Shown here one piece after another: positions 46,485 through 53,963 of a stretch of DNA of 64,000 bases. Position numbers and translations under genes: made by a program. The stretch lies in the NCBI RefSeq assembly GCF_016406085.1, contig NZ_JAEHFJ010000002.1:310001-374000 (forward strand), read 5' to 3'. Position 1 is the first letter of the stretch. Every line of letters starts with the position of its first letter. Below the pieces are notes generated by a model that ran no database searches, was not told the origin of the DNA, and saw nothing but the letters and a program-made list of their open reading frames with translations. The DNA is from Aureibaculum flavum (GTDB lineage Bacteria; Bacteroidota; Bacteroidia; Flavobacteriales; Flavobacteriaceae).

Positions 46485-48191
46485 ATGAGAAAAGTTATAC
46501 CATTTCTAATCATCGCAATTGCATTGTGGAGTTGTAATACCAAAAGCAAAGAAAACAATACGACCCTACAAAAAGAAATAGAACAAAGCTATTACAATAA
46601 TCCAATTTTGGCGGGTTGGTATCCTGACCCTAGCATTACGGATGATGGTAAAGGAAATTATTACCTTGTTAATTCTACGTTTTCGTATTTTCCGGGCATC
46701 CCTATTTTTCATAGTACGGATCTAGTAAACTGGAAACAAATTGGTAATGTTTTAGATAGACCTGAACAATTAGAATTGGAGGGTTTAGGAATGTCTAGAG
46801 GAATTTTTGCCCCAGATATCAGTTATGATAATGGTATTTTTTATCTTACCTGTACCGTAGTTGATGGCAAAGGTAATTTTGTAGTAACCGCAGAAAATCC
46901 AGCAGGTCCATGGTCTAACCCCACTTACTTACCTGAAGTTAATGGTATTGACCCTGCCCTATTTTTTGACGATGACAAATCATATATTATTTATAATAGT
47001 GATGCTCCTGATAACAAACCGTTATATCAAGGTCATCGTACCATTAGAATGTTTGAATTTGATAAAGAAAATTTAAAAGTAGTTGGTAAAAATAGAATAC
47101 TAATTAATGGAGGTGTTGACATTTCTAAAAAACCAGTATGGATTGAAGGCCCAAGAATGTATAAGTTGAATGGTTATTACTATTTAATGGCAGCAGAAGG
47201 AGGAACTTCAGTAGACCACTCTGAGGTAATCCTGAGAAATAAAAACATCAATGACGAATTTATACCCTATAAAGACAATCCGATACTTACGCAAAGACAA
47301 TTAGATCCCAATCGAAAAGACCCGATAACATCCGCTGGACATGCTGATTTAATTCAAACTAAAAATGGGGAATGGTATGGCGTATTTTTGGCTACAAGAG
47401 ATTATGAAAACGATCATTACAACACGGGTAGAGAAACCTTTTTAGCTCCTGTAAAATGGGTTAATGATTGGCCAATCTTTGATTTAGATGGTGAAACTAT
47501 TAAATATCAATATCCATTACCAAAAGGTGTAAAAATCAACAAAGAACTTTTCAAGCTTAATGGAAACTTCACTTATACTGAAAATTTTGACAATGATAAA
47601 TTAGGTTATAATTGGATGTTCTTAAGAACTCCAAAAGATACTTGGTATAGTCTAGAAGAAAAGAAAGGTTATTTAACCATAAACACAAGGCCAGAAACAC
47701 TATCTGGCATAAAAAATCCGAGTTTTATTGGGCATAGACAGCAACATTTAAAAGGTTCTGCTAGTGTAGCGATGGACTTTTCCACTCAGACTCCTAATGA
47801 AAGTGCAGGTTTAGTTGCCTTTCAGAACGAAGCACATTTTTACTATTTATGCAAATCAATTAAAAATGGCAACCCTGTTGTTGAATTGATAAAAGGCGGT
47901 GAAAAAGAGCCGACCGTAATTGCTTCTGTTGATTTACCCAAAACAACTTCTACAATCCAATTAAAAATAGAAGCGAATGTAGACACCTATAACTTTTCTT
48001 ACGCTATAGGAAACGACTGGAAAATCCTTGCAGCAAATAGTGACGGGAAGTACTTAAGCACCAAAGTAGCGGGCGGTTTTGTTGGAGTTACCTTAGGGAT
48101 GTACACCACTTCAAATGGAAAAGAAAGCATTAATAAAGCGTATTTTGATTCTTTTACCTATACTGGAAATGATGCTATCTATGAAAATTAA
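46485..48191 (+). CDS. GH43 lipoprotein with C-terminal concanavalin-like domain (beta-xylosidase/arabinofuranosidase type)
   Basis: A 568-residue lipoprotein (IALWSC, Cys17). Residues about 38-330 form the GH43 propeller with Asp48 in WYPDPSI, Asp156 in GIDPALF and Glu221 in WIEGPRMYK; from about residue 355 a beta-sandwich (FNDKLGYNWMFLR-like segment, YFDSFTYTG at the end) matches the C-terminal domain common in GH43 beta-xylosidases. It acts in the periplasm or at the surface, removing xylose or arabinose from xylan fragments. It is the last gene of the 36479-48191 operon. Confidence 0.92.
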   Translation: MRKVIPFLIIAIALWSCNTKSKENNTTLQKEIEQSYYNNPILAGWYPDPSITDDGKGNYYLVNSTFSYFPGIPIFHSTDLVNWKQIGNVLDRPEQLELEGLGMSRGIFAPDISYDNGIFYLTCTVVDGKGNFVVTAENPAGPWSNPTYLPEVNGIDPALFFDDDKSYIIYNSDAPDNKPLYQGHRTIRMFEFDKENLKVVGKNRILINGGVDISKKPVWIEGPRMYKLNGYYYLMAAEGGTSVDHSEVILRNKNINDEFIPYKDNPILTQRQLDPNRKDPITSAGHADLIQTKNGEWYGVFLATRDYENDHYNTGRETFLAPVKWVNDWPIFDLDGETIKYQYPLPKGVKINKELFKLNGNFTYTENFDNDKLGYNWMFLRTPKDTWYSLEEKKGYLTINTRPETLSGIKNPSFIGHRQQHLKGSASVAMDFSTQTPNESAGLVAFQNEAHFYYLCKSIKNGNPVVELIKGGEKEPTVIASVDLPKTTSTIQLKIEANVDTYNFSYAIGNDWKILAANSDGKYLSTKVAGGFVGVTLGMYTTSNGKESINKAYFDSFTYTGNDAIYEN

Positions 48192-48233
48192 TTGATTTTT
48201 TTAATGTATTAATATCATCGTTTTTATAACAAT

Positions 48234-48265
48234 AACTCAGACTTTCGAATCCGTAAGTTTGAGTT
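48234..48265. terminator. Weak hairpin between convergent GH43 and SMP-30-like genes
   Basis: AACTCAGACTT (48234-48244) and AAGTTTGAGTT (48255-48265) pair over 11 positions including one G.T. It overlaps the stop codon of the minus-strand gene and has no strong T-run on either side, so it is only a possible bidirectional terminator. Confidence 0.3.
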
Positions 48266-49208
48266 ACTTGTTTATATCAACAGCATAAATAATTCCTGAG
48301 AGCATGTCAGGAACGAGTAATCGTTTGTTATGTTCTTCTAAATAAAAATCGGCCGCCGATTTTAATCCGTCAATCAACACAGTGGCTTCTTCTGTTTTTC
48401 CATTTATTCGCCACACTTTTCCTTCACTCCAACTACTCACATAATAATTACCTGCACTGTCTTGCTCTATACCATCCGCACCCCTAAACACACCTTTTAA
48501 AGGTGTTAAATTACCTCCTTTGTTTACCAACACATTTCCTAGAAAAAATGAAGTAACCATAATATTGTTATTATTATCCAGCCCTACGCCATTTGGATTC
48601 AACATAAGAGGTGATGTATCTTGCACCAAAGACACTTTCCCTTGTAAATCTACATGGTAAACTCGACCTAATTCTGGTACTAGCTTTGCCTCATCACTAT
48701 CTAAAGGCCAAAGGTTGTTCTTTTCATCTCGCATATATTTGGTTGCTCCCATATCTACCACGTAAAAACCTTTAGCATCCGCATCAACGGCAACATCATT
48801 TAAGTACAATACTTCTTTTGGAAAATCCTCTTTTTTCACAAAAACACTCGTTTTTCCATTCTTGTCTACTTTCCAAACGCAATCTAGATCTGAAAAATAG
48901 AGGTTTCCCTCTATAAATACAATCCCCTTTGGTTCATCAAACCCTTTTGCAAATACACGTACTCCCGCTTTTGAAATTTCAACAATCTCACCATCTCCTT
49001 TCTCTTTGCCATTCATTACAGATACATAATAATTATTATTAAATCCTTTGGTTATACTTTCAGGTTTAATCCCCACTTTAACAGGAAATTTAATATCAGA
49101 CTTAACATTACATGCTACTAATAAAAACAATAGAAAGAAAAATGATAAAAATTCTAGGCTCCCTTTACGTTTTCTTAAAATTTGAATAACTACTTTTTTC
49201 ATATTCAT
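48264..49208 (-). CDS. SMP-30/gluconolactonase-like beta-propeller lipoprotein
   Basis: About 314 residues, with two possible ATG starts at 49208 and 49202. The N-terminus MKKVVIQILRKRKG leads into a hydrophobic segment ending LLVACN, a lipobox. Repeated YVSVMNGK / YFSDLDCVWKVDKNGK / FYVVDMGATKYM / NPNGVGLDNNNNIMV / YVSSWSEGKVWRING motifs indicate a six-bladed SMP-30/NHL-type propeller. Family members hydrolyse lactones or simply bind ligands; metal-site residues cannot be placed with certainty. It is the last gene of the minus-strand cluster starting near 52375 and may act in a periplasmic sugar-oxidation step. Confidence 0.75.
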   Translation of the reverse strand: MNMKKVVIQILRKRKGSLEFLSFFFLLFLLVACNVKSDIKFPVKVGIKPESITKGFNNNYYVSVMNGKEKGDGEIVEISKAGVRVFAKGFDEPKGIVFIEGNLYFSDLDCVWKVDKNGKTSVFVKKEDFPKEVLYLNDVAVDADAKGFYVVDMGATKYMRDEKNNLWPLDSDEAKLVPELGRVYHVDLQGKVSLVQDTSPLMLNPNGVGLDNNNNIMVTSFFLGNVLVNKGGNLTPLKGVFRGADGIEQDSAGNYYVSSWSEGKVWRINGKTEEATVLIDGLKSAADFYLEEHNKRLLVPDMLSGIIYAVDINK

Positions 49209-49336
49209 TGGAATAAAATTTAACAAAATTATTTTAATACATAAACTGATAGGTCATTTCAGTACTTTCATTTGTTATACGACCACTAAAAACAACCCTA
49301 AAAAAACGAACTTTTAAAAAATAACAACCAAATAAT

Positions 49337-50089
49337 TTATTTATTAAGTGTCCAGTATATTGCACCAAAAATGTGATTCAAAAAGTTTTTGTCTTTATAC
49401 GTCTCAGGTTTATGACCTAAAGCTGTGTAAAACGATCTTCCTCCTTCATACTCCTGACACCATGAAATAGGATGTTTCTCTCCCATACCTTTTAACGGAA
49501 TATCATCATAACCCGCAGTAAAATCATAAGAAGCTTCATCAACAGTCAATAGAATATTTAGTTTATCTAAATTCATATTTTCAAAATTATACCACTCATC
49601 ACTACGAAGCCATTTCTTTGGCAGATGCCATGTTGCAGGAAAATCAGTATTCTCTACGTTTACTATTGCTGCTTGTAATTTTGGATGATTCACAAATTTT
49701 GCTCCAACAAGACCATCAAACCAAGTATTATCGTTTTCACCATCTGCAGTTCCGTGTATGCCAACAAAGCCTCCGCCTCGTTTCATAAATGCTTTTAAAG
49801 CATCCATATGTTTTGTAGTCAAAAAATTGGCATTGGCGTTCATAAATATAACTACATCATATTCTGGTAATTTTTCTATAAGATCATCTGGCCTTTGTGT
49901 CCAATCAAACTTAAACTGATTTTCTGCTGCCATTTCTTCAAAAGCTTTAACCGCAACCGGGATGGTATTGTAATGCCAAGTATCATGTTGGGTAAATAAT
50001 AAAACACTAAACTGGTCTTGAGCATTCGTTTTAATCATTGTAAAGAAAAATATAGTTAATAAAAGATACTTCATTGTAAAAGGTTTCAT
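49337..50089 (-). CDS. Secreted ThuA-domain protein, second copy
   Basis: About 250 residues from the ATG at 50089 (alternative ATG at 50074), with a signal peptide ending near IKTNAQ. Family segments LLFTQHDTWHYNTI, GGGFVGIHGTADG and GGRSFYTALGHKPETY align with the ThuA protein at 10166-10981, which shares the same layout. It starts 10 bp after the TIM-barrel gene, so the two are co-transcribed. No activity is established for this family in Bacteroidota; pairing with a sugar-isomerase-like protein is common in my memory and suggests a shared periplasmic sugar-modifying pathway (inference). Confidence 0.85.
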   Translation of the reverse strand: MKPFTMKYLLLTIFFFTMIKTNAQDQFSVLLFTQHDTWHYNTIPVAVKAFEEMAAENQFKFDWTQRPDDLIEKLPEYDVVIFMNANANFLTTKHMDALKAFMKRGGGFVGIHGTADGENDNTWFDGLVGAKFVNHPKLQAAIVNVENTDFPATWHLPKKWLRSDEWYNFENMNLDKLNILLTVDEASYDFTAGYDDIPLKGMGEKHPISWCQEYEGGRSFYTALGHKPETYKDKNFLNHIFGAIYWTLNK

Positions 50090-50099
50090 AATCAAATGT

Positions 50100-51380
50100 T
50101 TATTTTAATAATTCATAATAAATATATTCCCAAGCTAAACCAACACTAAATAAAGGCGGAAAGCTATATGCTTCAACTTCGGATAAGATATATTGAACTC
50201 CAGCTAATTCTTGATAGTTAAAAATATCTTTGAAATCTATTTTTCCACTTTCACCTAATTCTTTATAATCTTTTACATGCCAACTTATAAATCGGTTGGG
50301 ATAGGCTTTAAAATAACTAACAGGATTTACACCGCCAACCTGCATCCAATATATATCCGATTGAAAATAGACATACTCAGGATTGGTGTTTTGAAGAAAA
50401 TAATCATAAATGGTTACGCCTTCTACCTTTAAAAATTCATCAGCATGATTATGATACACAAACTTAAGTCCGTTCTCTTTACAAAGTTTTCCAACTTTAT
50501 TATAATAATTAGAATACTCTTGAAGTTCTTTGATCGTCTTGATGTCTTTTAATTTACTATTTGAGGTAGATAGATATTCAACACCAGCTTTTTTATGGTC
50601 TTGTATCGTTTTATTCCACCACGTATTTATTACAGTATCATCATTTTTATCTTCGGGATCGAAAAAAGTCATAGAACCCAAAAATTTCATTCCTGATTTT
50701 TCAACCATAGCCTTAAACTGTTTTGGGGATTGACCGTAAAAACTACCATTTTTATATACAAAAGTTTCAACATAGCTATACCCCATTCTGCCTAACTGAA
50801 CTAAGGTTTGTTCTGGGTTTTTAAGCATTTCTTTGTGAACAGAAACGAGCTGAATACCAATGTTTTTGTCTTTAGGATTATTCTTAATGTATCTGGTTTT
50901 CCATAAACTCTTTTCATTAGTATCAAACCCTTCTAATATAACATCCGTATAATTTTGAAAGTTAAAATCAACCTTCATTGTGTTATTACCATTAAGGTCT
51001 TTGTCTTGCATCGTCCATTTTTTTTCTGAAGCAAAGATTCCCTTTCCAGTAAAAAACACACCTTGTGTATTATGACCTGCAGCAAAAATAGTATCGGTAA
51101 AACTATCATAACCAATAATTTCATGAAGCAAAGGATTGTATTGGTTACTACTATCTTTTTGTAAAACTTTAACTGTGAGCGAATGATTATTAAAATTATT
51201 CATGCTACTCATTTTTATCTCTGGAAATTTTGCTACACTATCTGTACTGGGATTAACAGCACTTATCCATTGACCAGCGTATTGTCTTAGTCTATCTTTT
51301 TGAGACGATATACTGTCATTTTCTTGAGCAAGACCGACAAAAGCCTTTAGAAAAATAACTAAAAATATAACTTTTTTCAT
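50100..51380 (-). CDS. Secreted fusion: N-terminal beta-barrel domain plus xylose-isomerase-like TIM barrel
   Basis: A 426-residue protein with a signal peptide (MKKVIFLVIFLKAFVGLAQ). Residues about 25-165 (RLRQYAGQWISAVNP onward) look like a lipocalin-like or DUF1579-like beta-barrel; residues about 172-426 (NIGIQLVSVHKEMLKNPEQTL onward) are an AP-endonuclease-2/xylose-isomerase-like TIM barrel of the sugar phosphate isomerase/epimerase type, with metal-site segments VYHNHADEF and SWHVKDYKE. The export signal is notable, since most of these barrels are cytoplasmic, although secreted 3-ketoglucoside-type isomerase-like proteins exist. It lies 5 bp after the GH26-like gene. Reaction unknown. 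Confidence 0.75.
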   Translation of the reverse strand: MKKVIFLVIFLKAFVGLAQENDSISSQKDRLRQYAGQWISAVNPSTDSVAKFPEIKMSSMNNFNNHSLTVKVLQKDSSNQYNPLLHEIIGYDSFTDTIFAAGHNTQGVFFTGKGIFASEKKWTMQDKDLNGNNTMKVDFNFQNYTDVILEGFDTNEKSLWKTRYIKNNPKDKNIGIQLVSVHKEMLKNPEQTLVQLGRMGYSYVETFVYKNGSFYGQSPKQFKAMVEKSGMKFLGSMTFFDPEDKNDDTVINTWWNKTIQDHKKAGVEYLSTSNSKLKDIKTIKELQEYSNYYNKVGKLCKENGLKFVYHNHADEFLKVEGVTIYDYFLQNTNPEYVYFQSDIYWMQVGGVNPVSYFKAYPNRFISWHVKDYKELGESGKIDFKDIFNYQELAGVQYILSEVEAYSFPPLFSVGLAWEYIYYELLK

Positions 51381-51385
51381 ATGTT

Positions 51386-52375
51386 TTATTTATTATCAAG
51401 GTGAATAAACCATGACTTCTCCATTTCCGTTTTATATGCATCCAATACAAATGGATTTTTTTCTATACGGGCATCTTTCCAATCATGCCATGGAAAACCA
51501 CTTTTGTTAGACCAATACACCCAATCCCAATTGATGTAGCAAAATGCTTTTATTCCTGGGTTGTCATGAAGCATCTTGAAAAAAGGTTTGAACCATTTAT
51601 CCCAAGAAATTTGACCATCCAAAACTCCAACAAATCGTGGTGTGGATTCACCTATCATCACTGGTTTTTTATGTGCATGAGCGGCATCAAAAAAGTTTTG
51701 TAAGCCAATATGATCAAATTCTTCAGGGCTAAAAATATCAATACCCCACCAATCTACATATTCGTCACCAGGATAATATGCCATTAACTTTTCAAGCCCT
51801 ATAAAGTCAGCCGAACCACCACCAGAACACCAAACCGTAGCCGATTTTATATTCTTTTCTTTAAATGCCTTTGAAATAGTTATGAATACTTTTTTAAAAC
51901 TTTCAGGTGAATAGCCGTTCCAATCGCCCTCAAACTCGTACCCTATTCTGGTAAAAGAGGGTCTGTCTAAATCCAAAAGCACTTTATAGAATGCTTGTAA
52001 TTGTTTTTCATATTTTCCATCAGCTACTTCTTTATCTAAGCCTGCCCCAGTATCCTTACCACCAGTAAATCCTAAACCAATTTGAGGCATTATCCCTTTG
52101 GGCAAACTGTCTAAAACATGTTTTAAATCTTCTCCCCAACGTTCAATCCTTTTTACGGGTGAGGTTATATTAACATATGTCATATAAATTGCAGGCATTT
52201 TATCTTGTCCAACAGCATTTACGTAATCCTTAAATCCATTTTTATCTTGACCTGCACCATGATAAATTCCTGTTTCGGGTTCATATTTAGCATTGTAATT
52301 AAAACGAGGTTTTGCCTCTTGACTAAATCCATTTTGCAAAAACAACAACAGAATAATTAAACTTACTTTACGCAT
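51386..52375 (-). CDS. Divergent GH26-like (clan GH-A) glycoside hydrolase
   Basis: A 329-residue protein from the ATG at 52375 with a signal peptide (MRKVSLIILLLFLQNGFSQ). The barrel resembles GH26: FTRIGYEFEGDWNGY places Glu147 at the acid/base position, YYPGDEYVDWWGIDIF near residue 200 is GH26-like, and KPVMIGESTPR places Glu243 at the nucleophile position. The usual RPxHEMNG is changed to RIGYEFEG, with Tyr for the conserved His and Glu for Asn, so specificity is probably different from true mannanases. A TTG/ATG further upstream in the frame is not needed. It sits between the GH67 relic and the TIM-barrel fusion in one transcription direction. Confidence 0.75.
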   Translation of the reverse strand: MRKVSLIILLLFLQNGFSQEAKPRFNYNAKYEPETGIYHGAGQDKNGFKDYVNAVGQDKMPAIYMTYVNITSPVKRIERWGEDLKHVLDSLPKGIMPQIGLGFTGGKDTGAGLDKEVADGKYEKQLQAFYKVLLDLDRPSFTRIGYEFEGDWNGYSPESFKKVFITISKAFKEKNIKSATVWCSGGGSADFIGLEKLMAYYPGDEYVDWWGIDIFSPEEFDHIGLQNFFDAAHAHKKPVMIGESTPRFVGVLDGQISWDKWFKPFFKMLHDNPGIKAFCYINWDWVYWSNKSGFPWHDWKDARIEKNPFVLDAYKTEMEKSWFIHLDNK

Positions 52376-52472
52376 AATTAATAAACTTTTAGTTTTATAT
52401 TTTTTTAAAAATATGTTTAAATCAAAATAATTTGTGAGCTTTTTATACACTAGGTTACAGATTAATCTTTAT

Positions 52473-52836
52473 CTAAATTCTTAATTTCAAATAATTCTTT
52501 TCTACTACGTTTTTAAAATCGTTTTTTAACAGCTCGGTAAATTGGCTATCAATATTCGCCATAGTCGCAATAATTAAAGTATTCGTAGACGCCACAGTAT
52601 TTGAAATAGTATACTCATGATTTAAAAAACCACATAGATCTTTAACAATTTCTTCTTTAGCTACATTTAATATTGCTGCATTGCCAGTAAATGAAATTGA
52701 ATTTAGGGTATTTTCATAGGTATTCAGTGACGCTTTATTTTCTATCTTTTGATACTATCAGCCCAAGGTCATAGCGATTATCAGTATATCTATTTAAACT
52801 TAAAAACGCACAAAGAAATATCAATAAACTTCTTAC
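52473..52836 (-). pseudogene. Decayed N-terminal relic of a GH67 alpha-glucuronidase
   Basis: Read on the minus strand, codons from 52836 give a signal-peptide-like RSLLIFLCAFLSLN followed by TDNRYDLGL; one base shift later the frame continues YQKIENKASLNTYENTL, then SISFTGNAAILNVAKEEIV and KDLCGFLNHEYTIS, ending at a stop at 52473-52475. This matches the start of mature GH67 enzymes: a YDLWLRY-K-I motif, then the L-x-x-Y helix, the ...AAxEL...GLxGLL helix and a ...SLVIGT... strand. The start codon is missing, there is one frameshift, and roughly the last 80 percent of the gene is deleted. It lies directly after the GH10 xylanase in the same direction, the usual place for a glucuronoxylan enzyme. 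The match is from memory, not a search. Confidence 0.7.
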
Positions 52837-52870
52837 TTAATTTGTCCTATTAATTATATTTAAATGTCCG

Positions 52871-53962
52871 TTAGTTATTTTCCTTTAGGCCTTCTAAAAA
52901 TCCAAAGTAAGCAGGTTTTTCCTTTAAATTTTCATCATATATACTCGGCCAATCGTTCAAATTAAAGAACCCATTAATCCATGTATCTCTATCTGTAAAA
53001 TCCCAAAACGTAATTCCGTACTGTTGTTCTTTAGGAACAATAGTACGATACATTTTGGCAAGGTTCTTATATTTTTCTGCTTGAGCTTCTTTCATTTCGT
53101 CAGTCAATTCATCATATAATTGAACACCGCCTAATCTAGAATCGTCATGTGTATTAAAAATAATATCTACTTCTGATAAATGTATTTTCAAACCTGTAGC
53201 TGCCGCTTTTTTTAAAGCATTTGCTATTGTTTCATCAGGAATATCCATTCGAATATGCATTTGAAATCCAATTCCAGAAATAGGAACTCCCTGTGCTTTT
53301 AATTCTTCCACCATTCGAAGTGTTCCATTTAATTTAGCAGTGTCGCGTTCAATATTAAAATCATTATAGAATAATACAGCATCAGGATCTGCTTCATGAG
53401 CATAAGTGAAAGCCTTCGCTATATAATCTTTACCCATCGCTTTATACCAGATTGTTTCTCTATAGGCTCCACCTTTCGTTTCTAAACCTTCGTTTACCAC
53501 ATCCCATCCATGTACTTTACCCTTATATCTACCCACATATTTATGAATATATTCTTTCATAAATTCAGCTAACCACAAACTGTCTTTCTCTGCCTTTTCT
53601 ATCACCCATTTAGGTGTAGAACTGTGCCAAATTAAATTGTGCCCAAAAAGTCGTTGCTCATTCTTTTCTGCATAATTTAAAATACTATCAATTCTAGACC
53701 AATGATACGCTCCCTCTTTTGGAAGAATTTGATTCATTTTCATATCACTAGTTGCCGTGATACTATTAAAATTTGCCTTTTCTAACAGTTGTAGTTCTGA
53801 ATCAGAAAGTAACGTTGTGATACGAACAGCGGTACCAATTGGAAAATTTGCGGCATCTTTCAAACCCTCTTGTGAAGGTTCAGACTCCTTGCAACCTGTT
53901 ACAAGTAACAAAATAATTGACAACATTAATACCAAATTGTATACTTTTTTTGAAATCATCAT
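52871..53962 (-). CDS. GH10 endo-beta-1,4-xylanase lipoprotein, second copy
   Basis: A 363-residue lipoprotein (LLLVTGC, Cys24) with a full GH10 barrel: GHNLIWHSSTPKWV near residue 107, acid/base Glu158 in WDVVNEGLETK, and nucleophile Glu264 in HLSEVDIIF. It hydrolyses beta-1,4-xylan at the outer membrane or in the periplasm. It overlaps tightly with its upstream neighbour, the large FG-GAP lipoprotein (1-bp gap), so the two are co-transcribed. The GH67 relic follows. It differs clearly from the other GH10 at 42799-43944. Confidence 0.95.
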   Translation of the reverse strand: MMISKKVYNLVLMLSIILLLVTGCKESEPSQEGLKDAANFPIGTAVRITTLLSDSELQLLEKANFNSITATSDMKMNQILPKEGAYHWSRIDSILNYAEKNEQRLFGHNLIWHSSTPKWVIEKAEKDSLWLAEFMKEYIHKYVGRYKGKVHGWDVVNEGLETKGGAYRETIWYKAMGKDYIAKAFTYAHEADPDAVLFYNDFNIERDTAKLNGTLRMVEELKAQGVPISGIGFQMHIRMDIPDETIANALKKAAATGLKIHLSEVDIIFNTHDDSRLGGVQLYDELTDEMKEAQAEKYKNLAKMYRTIVPKEQQYGITFWDFTDRDTWINGFFNLNDWPSIYDENLKEKPAYFGFLEGLKENN

Positions 53963-53963
53963 T

